A DNA stretch of 64,000 nucleotides from Sulfopaludibacter sp963835555. GTDB lineage: Bacteria; Acidobacteriota; Terriglobia; Bryobacterales; Bryobacteraceae. Position numbers and translations under genes: made by a program. The notes beneath the pieces are model-generated. The model worked only from the letters and a program-made list of their open reading frames with translations. It was not told the DNA's origin and made no database searches. Below are positions 29,064-37,957 of the stretch, piece after piece. The stretch is from the NCBI GenBank assembly GCA_963835555.1, contig CAWIGC010000039.1, positions 434,001-498,000 of the forward strand. Reading direction: 5' to 3'. Every line of letters starts with the position of its first letter. Positions within the stretch are counted from its first letter, which is position 1.

Positions 29064-31700
29064 TTACTCCCAACGCAGGGCTTGAACAGGATCTACGCGC
29101 AGGGCTTTGCGGGCGGGTACGTAACTGGCCAGGGCGGCTACGGCGCCCAGCAGGAGCGCTACAGTGAGGCAGGTGGGTGCATCCATGCCGCCGAGTTGTT
29201 CCACCGTGGTTGCCAGGACGCTTCTCAGCGCCAGCGCCCCGGCCATGCCGAACCCAATGCCGCACAGGACCAATGCCACGGTGCGCTGCATGACCAGGCT
29301 CAGCACTTCGCCGCGCTGGGCGCCTAGCGCCATGCGGATGCCGATTTCGCGCGTCCGCTGGCTGACGGCATAGGCGAGGATGGCATAAATCCCGATGGAC
29401 GCCATCGCCAGCGCCAGCAGGCCCAGAGCGCCGAGCAGCACCGAAACCATGCGAAACGGACCCAGCATGGATTCCCGCATTTCGTCAGCAGTCTGCACGT
29501 TAACCCGGAGGCTGGAATCCAGCGCCAACGCTTCGCGGCGAATGGCCGGTTTCACCGCGGCGGCGTCACCCGCGGCGCGGACCAGGAGCTGCATCTGATA
29601 CGCGGGTATATTTGTACGCGTGCCCGCGAGGAACAGTTTGCCCTGGCCTTCGGGGATGTACACGGTGGGACGGACGGTGTTGAACAGGCCAGTGGCGTCT
29701 TCCATATCCGGCGCCACGCCGACCACTTCAAAGGGCGTGGTTCCGGCGCGCAGGCGAATCTGCTTGCCGAGGGGCTCTTCATTGGGCCAGAAGCGGCGGA
29801 CCAGGTCTTGATTGACCAGGACGACAGGCTGCGAGCCTTCGCGATCGGACGCCGTGAATCCGCGGCCGCGGACCACCACGACGCCGATGGTGGCGAAGAA
29901 GTCCGCGGAGATCACGTTATAGTCCGTGGAGCCACCGGCCGCGAGCGGCAGGTTGCCCATCTCGTTCGACAACGGCAGATTGCCCGCCAAAGCCGCGGAC
30001 TGGATTCCCGGCATGCCGCGGACCCGGTCGCGGAGCGTATCCTGAAACTCGCGGGTGCGGGCTTCGTCGTACCCTTCGAGGTTGAACGGTGAACTTACCG
30101 CGATCAGGCGCGTGGTCTCGAAGGCCGGCCCATTGACGTAAACGCGCTGCGCGCCGCGCACGGCCATGCCTGCGCACAGCAGCAGCATCAGCGAGACGGC
30201 GAGAGGAACAATCACCAGCCAGTTGCGCGCGGAGAAGAGGCGCTGGGAGCGCGAGCGGGTAGCGGACAGGCCGTCCGCGTGAAGCGCCGGCGCGAGGTCC
30301 ATTCGGGTGGCGGAAAGCGCCGGTGCGAGACCAAACGAGAGGCCCGTGGCTACAGAGAGTGCCAGGCAATAGAGCAAAACGCGCGGATCCAGGTGCAGGT
30401 CAAAACCGGCCGGGGCGCCCATCGCCGCCACGAAGAGAGTTTTGGCGAGCCAGTGGGAAAACAGGATTCCCACGGCGCCGCCGCACAGGGCCAGCAGCAT
30501 ACTCTCCGTCAATAGCTGGCAGACCAGGCGCGCGCGGCCGGCTCCCAGGGAGAGACGCACGCCGATCTCGCGACGCCTCACGACCGTGCGGGCCAGCAGC
30601 AGGTTCGCCAGGTTGGAACAGGCGATCAACAGGATCATAGCCACCGCCAGAGTTACCGTGGCGGCCAGGGTCAATAACTGCTTCCGCTTTCGCGGATTGC
30701 CGAGTCCCGCAGTAACCATCACCTTGCCCTCTACCGGATTGGCGGATTGGGTTCGCCCCCGGGCATTCGCCAGCACCTCCACTTCGGCCTGCGCCTGAGA
30801 AGCAGTGACACCGGGCCGCAGCACGGCGTCCAGCATCAGCCACTGCTCTCCGGCGTCGCGCAACCAATCGCCGCGAGGGAACAGTACCGGTTGCAGCCCC
30901 AGAGGCAAATAGAAGCCGGACCGATCGCCAACCCCGAACCGCGCATCCGCCACGCCAACGATGGTTACCACGCGGGAGTTGAGCCTCACGGTTTTCCCCT
31001 GGATCCCGGCATCTGCGCCGAAACGCGATTTCCAGTAGCCGGCGTTGAGCATCACCGCCGCCCCATCCCCCTGCTCTTCTTCCGGTGTAAAGCTCCTGCC
31101 CAAGGCAGGGCGCAGACCGGTGGCGGACAGGAAATTCGCGGATAGGAAGCGGGCTTCCACCTCCTCAGCGCCGGTACCGCTGTTCGCCATGCCCGCAGGC
31201 CCCAATATGCACAGGAAGCGGGCCGACTGTGCAGTCACGGCATGGAACGAAGTGCCGCGATCGCGATAGTAGCGGTAGTCGCTATACGAAAAGTTGTTTT
31301 GCCAGCGGCCGCTCTCCAGGCGGTTGAAACTTACCAGGTCCGCTGCGTTTCCGCCCGATCCGGCACTGGCGCGGATTTGTGCATTGATCAGCTCAAAAAC
31401 CGCCGTGCTGATTCCGATGCCGAGAGCCAGGCCCAAAACCGCCAGGACGCTGAAGCGTGGATCCTTTAAGAGGACGCGCGCGGCGAAACGCACGTCGCGA
31501 ACCAGGTGGTCCCACCACATCCAGCGGCTGGACTCATAGAACCGCTCCTCCAGGATGGTGCGGTTGCCGAAAGCCCTCCGCGCGGCCGCGCGCGCTTCTT
31601 CCGGCGAGAGCCCCTGGGTTCGCAGTTCCGCGGCCTCCTGGGCGAGATGCGCGTCGATTTCGGCGCGAAAATCCGTGTCTCTCCGTTTTCGGGTAGCCAT
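29064..31700 (-). CDS. large orphan MacB-type ABC permease (acidobacterial duplicated type), intact
   Basis: 878 residues, continuous. N-terminal soluble part (FRAEIDAHLAQEAAELR, EEARAAARRAFGN), then MacB-like halves with TM segments near FSVLAVLGLALGIGISTAVF, TLAVAMILLIACSNLANLL and the C-terminal LLALAMASIGIYAILAYAVSQRTREIGI. No ATPase gene is next to it. The start has an ideal promoter with almost no leader (see 31709-31737). It is divergent from tryptophanase and a homologue of the gene at 14969-17615. Confidence 0.93.
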   Translation of the reverse strand: MATRKRRDTDFRAEIDAHLAQEAAELRTQGLSPEEARAAARRAFGNRTILEERFYESSRWMWWDHLVRDVRFAARVLLKDPRFSVLAVLGLALGIGISTAVFELINAQIRASAGSGGNAADLVSFNRLESGRWQNNFSYSDYRYYRDRGTSFHAVTAQSARFLCILGPAGMANSGTGAEEVEARFLSANFLSATGLRPALGRSFTPEEEQGDGAAVMLNAGYWKSRFGADAGIQGKTVRLNSRVVTIVGVADARFGVGDRSGFYLPLGLQPVLFPRGDWLRDAGEQWLMLDAVLRPGVTASQAQAEVEVLANARGRTQSANPVEGKVMVTAGLGNPRKRKQLLTLAATVTLAVAMILLIACSNLANLLLARTVVRRREIGVRLSLGAGRARLVCQLLTESMLLALCGGAVGILFSHWLAKTLFVAAMGAPAGFDLHLDPRVLLYCLALSVATGLSFGLAPALSATRMDLAPALHADGLSATRSRSQRLFSARNWLVIVPLAVSLMLLLCAGMAVRGAQRVYVNGPAFETTRLIAVSSPFNLEGYDEARTREFQDTLRDRVRGMPGIQSAALAGNLPLSNEMGNLPLAAGGSTDYNVISADFFATIGVVVVRGRGFTASDREGSQPVVLVNQDLVRRFWPNEEPLGKQIRLRAGTTPFEVVGVAPDMEDATGLFNTVRPTVYIPEGQGKLFLAGTRTNIPAYQMQLLVRAAGDAAAVKPAIRREALALDSSLRVNVQTADEMRESMLGPFRMVSVLLGALGLLALAMASIGIYAILAYAVSQRTREIGIRMALGAQRGEVLSLVMQRTVALVLCGIGFGMAGALALRSVLATTVEQLGGMDAPTCLTVALLLGAVAALASYVPARKALRVDPVQALRWE

Positions 31701-31708
31701 TCGACCCG

Positions 31709-31737
31709 ACTATACTCCGGCTTGTGTCGACTGTCAA
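31709..31737 (-). promoter_or_regulatory. promoter of the permease gene, apparently leaderless
   Basis: TTGACA (31732-31737), 17 bases, TATAGT (31709-31714) on the minus strand. Only eight bases separate TATAGT from the ATG at 31700, so transcription should start on or just before the start codon. Confidence 0.65.
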
Positions 31738-31759
31738 CCCAAATATCGTTTGCGATAAT
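31731..31759 (+). promoter_or_regulatory. promoter of tryptophanase, overlapping the opposite -35
   Basis: CTGTCA (31731-31736), 17 bases, GATAAT (31754-31759) with TG one base before it (extended -10). The GTG start at 31767 begins seven bases after it. The plus-strand -35 shares TGTCA with the minus-strand TTGACA. Confidence 0.5.
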
Positions 31760-31766
31760 TTTACCC

Positions 31767-33113
31767 GTGCGCACCATCATCGAACCGTTCCGCATCAAGA
31801 GCGTCGAGCCGCTCCACCACACCACCGCCGCCGAGCGGGAGCAGTACCTGGAGCAGGCCGGATACAATTTATTCCTGATCGACGCCCGCAAAATCCTGAT
31901 CGACCTGCTGACCGATTCGGGCACCAGCGCGATGTCTACGGAGCAATGGGCGGCGCTGATGCGCGGCGACGAAAGCTACGCGGGGAGCGAAAGTTTCTTC
32001 CGGCTCAAGCGCGCGGCTGACGAACTGACCGGCCTGCACCACATGATTCCCACGCATCAGGGGCGCGCCGCCGAACGCATCCTGTTCACAGTGGTGTGCA
32101 AGGCGGGCAACGTGGTCCCTTCCAACACGCACTTCGACACCACCCGCGCCAATATCGAATTCACCGGGGCGCGCGCAGTGGACTTGCCCATTCCGGAGGC
32201 GGCCGATACGCAGGCGCGGCTGGATTTCAAAGGCAACATGGATGTCGCCGCGCTGGAGGCGCTGATCGCCGCCGAAGGTGCGGCCAACATCCCGCTGGCG
32301 ATGCTCACGGTCACCAACAATTCCGGCGGCGGGCAGCCTGTATCCATGGCTAATATCGCGGCCGTGAAAGCGGTATGCGCGCGGCACCGGATTCCGCTCT
32401 ACCTGGACGCCTGCCGTTTCGCCGAAAATGCCTGGTTCATCCGCGAACGCGAGCCCGGATATGCGGACTGGACTCCCAAGCGGATCGCGCAAAAGATGTT
32501 TTCATACGCTGACGGCTGCACCTTTTCCGCCAAGAAAGATGCCTTCGCCAACATCGGCGGCTTCCTCTGCACCAACGACGACCGGGTGGCGCGGCGCGAA
32601 GCCGACCTGCTGATTCTCACCGAAGGCTTTCCCACCTACGGCGGGCTGGCGGGCCGCGACCTGGAGGCAATCGCGGTGGGGTTGGACGAAATCCTCGATC
32701 CGGACTATCTGCGCTATCGCATAGTGTCCACCGGCTATTTGGGCCGCCACATTGCCGACAACGGCGTACCCATCGTGGAGCCGCCGGGCGGGCACGCCAT
32801 CTACATCGATGCCGCCCGCATGCTGCCGCACATTCCGCCGGGGCAGTTTCCGGGCCAGGCGCTGGCCGTGGAACTGTACCGCCACGCGGGCATCCGCTCG
32901 GTGGAAATCGGCAGCCTGATGTTCGGCGCGGCGGCGCGGCACGAACTGCTGCGGCTGGCGATTCCGCGGCGCGTGTACACCCAGAGTCACATCGATTACG
33001 TGGTGGAGGCCATCCTGGAAGTGAACGCGCGCAAGCAACAGATCCGCGGCCTGGAGATTGTGGAGGAACCGCCGTTTCTGCGCCACTTCAGCGCGCGATT
33101 CCGCCAGCTATAA
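31767..33113 (+). CDS. tryptophanase / tyrosine phenol-lyase family enzyme
   Basis: PLP-dependent beta-eliminase splitting tryptophan (to indole) or tyrosine (to phenol), with pyruvate and ammonia. 448 residues from GTG 31767, the family length. The PLP Lys lies in SAKKDAFANIGGFL (near residue 258), close to the MSAKKD/SGKKD of known members, and RLAIPRRVYTQSHIDYVVEA is the usual C-terminal motif, with features of both tryptophanase and tyrosine phenol-lyase; I cannot decide the substrate. No TnaC-like leader peptide. The gene has almost no 5' leader. Confidence 0.9.
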   Translation: MRTIIEPFRIKSVEPLHHTTAAEREQYLEQAGYNLFLIDARKILIDLLTDSGTSAMSTEQWAALMRGDESYAGSESFFRLKRAADELTGLHHMIPTHQGRAAERILFTVVCKAGNVVPSNTHFDTTRANIEFTGARAVDLPIPEAADTQARLDFKGNMDVAALEALIAAEGAANIPLAMLTVTNNSGGGQPVSMANIAAVKAVCARHRIPLYLDACRFAENAWFIREREPGYADWTPKRIAQKMFSYADGCTFSAKKDAFANIGGFLCTNDDRVARREADLLILTEGFPTYGGLAGRDLEAIAVGLDEILDPDYLRYRIVSTGYLGRHIADNGVPIVEPPGGHAIYIDAARMLPHIPPGQFPGQALAVELYRHAGIRSVEIGSLMFGAAARHELLRLAIPRRVYTQSHIDYVVEAILEVNARKQQIRGLEIVEEPPFLRHFSARFRQL

Positions 33114-33126
33114 TTGAGGGTCCCGC

Positions 33127-33645
33127 ATGAGTGTCGACTGGTCTCCGCTCTGGCTCAGCCTCCGGGTAGCAGGTATGGCGACGGCAATTTCCCTGACGTT
33201 GGGCCTCTGGCTAGGCTGGCGAAGGTGGCAGATATTCGTGGCCCTGCAACTGGCATTGCCGCCCACCATCCTGTGCAGCTACTTTCTGTTCAGACCGCTC
33301 TCATGGGTGGTGGCGGCACTCGCCGGTATTGTTTATGCCGTGCCGTTTCTGGCGCGCTCCTGCGCGGCGGCGTTCCGATCGGTGGATCCGGTGTACCGGG
33401 ATGCCGCCCGTTCGCTGGGGGCATCGGAATGGCGCGTGTTCCTGGAGGTTTCGCTGCCGATGGTCTACCGGCCCATTGTGGCGGCCGCGGCGATCGCATT
33501 CGCGCGGATCCTCACCGAATATGCAGTCACGTTTCTGCTGGATGGGCGGCCCCTGGCGGCGCCCGTCACCGGCGGTATCGCCGGACTCGCCGTGGGCGCG
33601 ATCGTGGGCCTGGCGACGGATCTGCCGCGCCGGACAGCCGCATGA
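33127..33645 (+). CDS. ABC permease, molybdate (ModB)-like, short
   Basis: 172 residues, shorter than usual ModB (about 220-230). The EAA loop is present as RDAARSLGASEWRVFLEVSLP. Hydrophobic segments (MATAISLTLGLWLGW, FVALQLALPPTILCSYF, VVAALAGIVYAVPFL) fit a five- to six-helix half transporter. It overlaps the next gene by ATGA. A periplasmic binding protein (ModA) is absent, so the system may be incomplete. Confidence 0.7.
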   Translation: MSVDWSPLWLSLRVAGMATAISLTLGLWLGWRRWQIFVALQLALPPTILCSYFLFRPLSWVVAALAGIVYAVPFLARSCAAAFRSVDPVYRDAARSLGASEWRVFLEVSLPMVYRPIVAAAAIAFARILTEYAVTFLLDGRPLAAPVTGGIAGLAVGAIVGLATDLPRRTAA

Positions 33646-34661
33646 CGAATTTCCGCCTGATGAAGAGAGGGCCGGCTTTCGCTCTGGAGGTTGATTTTTC
33701 GGTAGGCCCGGGGATTACGGCAATTTACGGCCGTGCCGGCTCCGGCAAGTCGCTGCTGCTGCAACTGGCCGCGGGACTACTGCCGCCGGACGCGGGCCGC
33801 GTCCTGTTCGAAGACGCCATTCTTTACGACGCCAAAGCGGGAGTGCACGTACCGCCGCGCCAGCGGAGTTTCGGCTACCTGGCGGCTGGCGAATCGCTCT
33901 TCCCTCACCTGACGCTGGCGCAGAATCTACGCTTTGCGGCAGAGCGTTTTCCGCGCCTGGACCGCCACCGGCGCGTTACCGAATGGCTGGAACGGTGCCG
34001 CCTGTCCGCAGCCGCGGATCTGTATCCGCACCAACTTTCGCCGCAGCAGAGACTCTGGGGCGCACTGGCGCGGATGCTGGCGGGGGAGCCGAAACTGCTG
34101 CTGCTGGATCACGGCGGACTTTCCGAAGACCTGCTGCTCGAGATCCGCGCGCTGACCGCGGCGCCGGTTCTTTTCGCCACACGCGACCTGGAACTGTGCT
34201 GCGCCGTGGCCTCGCACATGCTTCTCCTGGACTCCGGACGCATCCTGCAAGCGGGCGCGCCTCGCACGATTGTGGATCGTCCGGCGGGAGTCGATGCGGC
34301 GCGCCTCGTGGGGATCCCCAATCTTTTCGAAGGGCGCATCGCGGCGCTAGACCCTTTCCGAAACAGCAGCCTGATCGAATTCGAACATTTCAGCCTCAAC
34401 ATGGCGTACGTTCCCGCGCATTTCAAAGGAGATCGCATCTGGGTGGCGATTCGCGCCGCCGACCTGAGAGTTCATGCTTCCGCGGTGGGCCCCAATTGCA
34501 TCAGTGTGCCGCTAATGCGCCCCTCGTTCCGGACTCAATCCGTGCGCCTGGAGTTTGAACACCGGATCTTCGCGGATCTCACCCTGGGCGAATATGCGGC
34601 GCAAAAGGACAATAAGGATTGGTACGTGGAGTTTCCGCCGGGGGCATTGCAGATCCTGTAG
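33642..34661 (+). CDS. ABC ATPase, molybdate (ModC)-like, with degenerate motifs
   Basis: ATP-binding subunit paired with the upstream permease (ATGA overlap). Walker A is intact (GRAGSGKS). The signature is LSPQQ instead of LSGGQ, and Walker B reads LLLLDHGG, with His where the catalytic Glu should follow the Asp. A C-terminal TOBE-like region is present after about residue 260. The protein may hydrolyse ATP slowly or not at all; alternatively a sequence change. 339 residues. Confidence 0.8.
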   Translation: MTNFRLMKRGPAFALEVDFSVGPGITAIYGRAGSGKSLLLQLAAGLLPPDAGRVLFEDAILYDAKAGVHVPPRQRSFGYLAAGESLFPHLTLAQNLRFAAERFPRLDRHRRVTEWLERCRLSAAADLYPHQLSPQQRLWGALARMLAGEPKLLLLDHGGLSEDLLLEIRALTAAPVLFATRDLELCCAVASHMLLLDSGRILQAGAPRTIVDRPAGVDAARLVGIPNLFEGRIAALDPFRNSSLIEFEHFSLNMAYVPAHFKGDRIWVAIRAADLRVHASAVGPNCISVPLMRPSFRTQSVRLEFEHRIFADLTLGEYAAQKDNKDWYVEFPPGALQIL

Positions 34662-34673
34662 CCCGGCCGCGCC

Positions 34674-35234
34674 ATGCGCTATTACATAACAGACCGCCAC
34701 GCGCTGGGTGGAACCGAGGCACTGATCCGCTCCATTGCTCACGCTATGGAAATCGGAATCGAACGAATTCAGATTCGTGAAAAGGACCTGGAGGCGCGCG
34801 CGCTGTGCGCCCTGGTGCGCACTGTGCTGGCTCTTCCCAACCCTCACGGAACCGAGGTGCTGGTGAATTCGCGCGCGGATGTGGCCTGGGCCTGCGGGGC
34901 GCACGGCGTGCATCTGCCGGCAGGCTCCATCGCGCCAATGTTATTGCGTGGTATCGCGCCTTCGGATGTTCTGATCGGCGTATCGACACACTCCGTGGAA
35001 GAACTTCGCGCTGCCGAAGCGGAGGGTGCCGATTTCGCGGTATTCAGCCCGATTTTCGCCACCGCTTCGAAAGCCGCGTATGGCGCCCCACAAGGGCTGG
35101 AGCGTTTGCGCGAAGCGGTTCGCAGCGTGACTCTGCCGGTTTTCGCGCTGGGCGGAATCACGCCGCGGAATGCCGGTGAGTGCCTGAAGGCGGGAGCCGC
35201 GGGAATCGCCGGCATTTCGATTTTTCAGCGCTGA
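34674..35234 (+). CDS. thiE: thiamine-phosphate synthase family protein (ThiE/TenI)
   Basis: TIM-barrel enzyme joining the thiazole and pyrimidine of thiamine. Start MRYYITDRHALGG, IQIREKDLEA, LVNSRADVAWACGAHGVHLP and VSTHSVEELRAAEAEGADFAVFSP are the expected motifs; LGGITPRNA and the AGAAGIAGISIF loop complete it. 186 residues is slightly short, so TenI-type regulation or activity is possible. ATG 34674 follows the ABC ATPase by 12 bases, likely the same transcript. Confidence 0.85.
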   Translation: MRYYITDRHALGGTEALIRSIAHAMEIGIERIQIREKDLEARALCALVRTVLALPNPHGTEVLVNSRADVAWACGAHGVHLPAGSIAPMLLRGIAPSDVLIGVSTHSVEELRAAEAEGADFAVFSPIFATASKAAYGAPQGLERLREAVRSVTLPVFALGGITPRNAGECLKAGAAGIAGISIFQR

Positions 35235-35297
35235 CTGGTTGTTTCCTACATTGGCAGGCCGCCTGCCCCTTGTTTCGCCATAAGGATTTTGATCTCA

Positions 35298-35879
35298 ATG
35301 AAAACGATCTCAACTTACATTGCACTCTGCTGCTTCGCGGCAATTCCCGGGCTCGCCCAAATGAATCTCACCGGCTATGTGGGCGCCGGCCCCACAGTAC
35401 CCTTGAATCCCCTGGCCGGCCAGACCGCCGATAAGGGTTGGAATATCTCCGCGGGCGGCGGCTTTACCAATCATCGCTTTGGAATGATGCTCGACTTCAT
35501 GTACAACGACATCGGAATCAACGCAGCCGGCGTGTCAGCGGCCGGCGCGTCTTCCGGCAATATCCATACCTGGGGATTCATGCTCGACCCGGTGCTTCAT
35601 CTCAGCCATGAAGGTCCCCTGGATTTCTATGTCACCGGCGGCGGCGGCATCTTTAATCAAACGGTCGATTTCAACAACCCTGGAATGCCCATGGCCGGCT
35701 TCAGTCCGGTGCCATCGTCTTATAGCGTTTACAAAGGCGGAGTTGACGGCGGCGCGGGGGTATCGTTCAAACTGGGCTCTACCCACTTGAAAGCCTTCGC
35801 CGAGGCTCGGTATTACTACATCTTCACGGCGCCGGTGGCTACGACGATGATTCCGATTACAGTTGGTTTGCGCTGGTAA
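35298..35879 (+). CDS. small outer-membrane beta-barrel protein
   Basis: 193 residues with a signal (MKTISTYIALCCFAAIPGLA) and an alternating strand pattern ending on aromatic ITVGLRW, typical of an OmpA/OmpW-like eight-stranded barrel. Function unknown. The upstream transcription unit is the thiE gene; it lies 63 bases after its stop. Confidence 0.72.
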   Translation: MKTISTYIALCCFAAIPGLAQMNLTGYVGAGPTVPLNPLAGQTADKGWNISAGGGFTNHRFGMMLDFMYNDIGINAAGVSAAGASSGNIHTWGFMLDPVLHLSHEGPLDFYVTGGGGIFNQTVDFNNPGMPMAGFSPVPSSYSVYKGGVDGGAGVSFKLGSTHLKAFAEARYYYIFTAPVATTMIPITVGLRW

Positions 35880-35906
35880 GGGCGTAAGACCGGGGTAAGG
35901 TGAAGC

Positions 35907-37880
35907 TTACCCCACCCTCAGTGCTTTCACGCGATCGCGCAACTGCGCGGCCTTTTCGAATTCGAATTTCCGCGCCGCTTCGCGCATGCGCTCTTCCAGT
36001 TCGGCGATGAATTGCACGCGCTGTTCGGGTGTCAGATTGTCGACCTCTTCGTCTTCTTCAATTGGCACCGTCACGTAATCGCCTTCCGCCACCGCCACCA
36101 GGCTCATATCGATGGGCTTGACGATGGATTGCGGTGTGATGCCGTTGCGTTCGTTGTATTCCACCTGGGTTTGACGGCGGCGGGCCGTCTCACCCAGGGC
36201 TTTGCGCATACTGTCCGTCATCACGTCCGCATATAGAATGGCGTGTCCGTCTATGTGACGGGCGGCGCGGCCGATGGTCTGTAAGAGCGATCCCGAGGAA
36301 CGCAGAAAGCCTTCTTTGTCGGCGTCCAGGATTGCTACCAGCGATACTTCCGGCAGGTCCAACCCCTCGCGCAGCAGGTTGATTCCCACCAGCACGTCGA
36401 ATTCGCCGCGCCGCAGATCGCGCAGAATCTTAATGCGGTCGAACGTGGTCACTTCCGAATGCAGGTAGCGGCACTTCACTCCCACCTCGGAATAATACTC
36501 GGCCAGGTCTTCGGCCATGCGCTTGGTGAGAGTGGTGACCAGCACGCGCTGATTGGCCTCGGTGCGCTTGCGGATTTCGCCCAGCAGATCGTCCACCTGC
36601 CCTTTTACCGGGCGGATCTCCACGGTGGGATCTACCAGTCCGGTGGGCCGGATGATCTGCTCCACCACAACACCGGCGGTTTTGGTGAGTTCATACGGCC
36701 CAGGTGTGGCCGAAACGTACACTACCTGGTTCACGCGGTGCTCGAATTCCTCGAAGGTGAGGGGCCGGTTGTCCAGCGCGCTGGGCATGCGGAATCCGTG
36801 CGCCACCAGCACCTCTTTGCGCGACCGGTCGCCGTGATACATGGCATGCAGTTGCGGCACCGTCTGGTGGCTCTCGTCGAGGAACATGAGGGAATCGGCC
36901 GGCAGGTAATCCAGTAATGTGGGCGGCGCTTCTCCAGGCAGCCGTCCCGAAAAGTGGCGCGAGTAATTCTCGATTCCGTGGCAGTATCCGATCTCCTTCA
37001 TCATTTCCAGATCGAACATGGTCCGCTGGTACAGTCGCTGGGCTTCAATCGCCTTGCCCTGCTTCTCCAGTTCCCCGCGCCACCAGGCGAGTTCCGTGCG
37101 GATGCTCTCCATAGCGCTCAGGCGCGTCTCTTCGCTCATTACATAGTGCGTCTTGGGATAGATGGGCAGCCGCACATAGGTCTGTTTCACCTGGCCCAGC
37201 AGCGGATCGATTTGCGCCAGGCTCTCCACTTCGTCGCCCCACAACTCTATGCGGTAGGCGTAATCGTCATAGGTGGGATAGACTTCGATCACGTCGCCGC
37301 GCACGCGAAAGGTTCCGCGGCGGAAGTCGCTGTCGTTGCGCTCGTACAGAATCTCCACCAGCTTGGAGAGAATCTGATTGCGCGAGATCTTCTGCCCCTT
37401 CTCCAGCATCAGCAGCATTCCGTAATAGGCTTCCGGAGAGCCCAGGCCATAGATGCAACTCACGCTGGCGACAATCACGCAATCGCGCCGTTCGAACAGG
37501 GACCGGGTGGCGGCGAGGCGCAGTTTGTCGAGTTCGTCGTTGATGGTGGCGTCTTTTTCGATATAGACATCGCTGCTGGGAATGTAGGCTTCCGGCTGGT
37601 AGTAGTCGTAATAGCTCACGAAATATTCGACTGCGTTTTCCGGAAAGAACGTTCTGAATTCGTGGTAGAGCTGCGCGGCCAGAGTCTTGTTGTGCGCCAG
37701 AATCAGTGCCGGCCGGCCCATGGCCTCAATCACCTTGGCCATGGTAAAGGTCTTGCCCGAACCGGTGACGCCCAGCAGCACCTGGTGCTGTTCGCCTTCG
37801 CGCACCCCGCGAGTCAGTTCCGCGATGGCATTTTCCTGATCCCCGCGCGGCCGGTAATTGACCGTTAATCGAAACCCCAT
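35907..37880 (-). CDS. uvrB: UvrABC excision nuclease subunit B
   Basis: Nucleotide-excision-repair helicase-like damage-recognition subunit. 657 residues, normal length. Walker A GVTGSGKTFTMA, the beta-hairpin region FVSYYDYYQPEAYIPSSD, and helicase motif DESHQTVPQL are present; QTIGRAARH (motif VI) and the C-terminal UVR motif (LEERMREAARKFEFEKAAQ) close it. Convergent with the heptosyltransferase neighbours only on the far side; start ATG 37880. Confidence 0.97.
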   Translation of the reverse strand: MGFRLTVNYRPRGDQENAIAELTRGVREGEQHQVLLGVTGSGKTFTMAKVIEAMGRPALILAHNKTLAAQLYHEFRTFFPENAVEYFVSYYDYYQPEAYIPSSDVYIEKDATINDELDKLRLAATRSLFERRDCVIVASVSCIYGLGSPEAYYGMLLMLEKGQKISRNQILSKLVEILYERNDSDFRRGTFRVRGDVIEVYPTYDDYAYRIELWGDEVESLAQIDPLLGQVKQTYVRLPIYPKTHYVMSEETRLSAMESIRTELAWWRGELEKQGKAIEAQRLYQRTMFDLEMMKEIGYCHGIENYSRHFSGRLPGEAPPTLLDYLPADSLMFLDESHQTVPQLHAMYHGDRSRKEVLVAHGFRMPSALDNRPLTFEEFEHRVNQVVYVSATPGPYELTKTAGVVVEQIIRPTGLVDPTVEIRPVKGQVDDLLGEIRKRTEANQRVLVTTLTKRMAEDLAEYYSEVGVKCRYLHSEVTTFDRIKILRDLRRGEFDVLVGINLLREGLDLPEVSLVAILDADKEGFLRSSGSLLQTIGRAARHIDGHAILYADVMTDSMRKALGETARRRQTQVEYNERNGITPQSIVKPIDMSLVAVAEGDYVTVPIEEDEEVDNLTPEQRVQFIAELEERMREAARKFEFEKAAQLRDRVKALRVG

Positions 37881-37957
37881 CCTTTCAGCTTACCGTGCAG
37901 CCGCCATTGCTATGCTGAAAGTGAGTGGTCTTCAACCCGTCCTGTTTTTCGCGAGTT

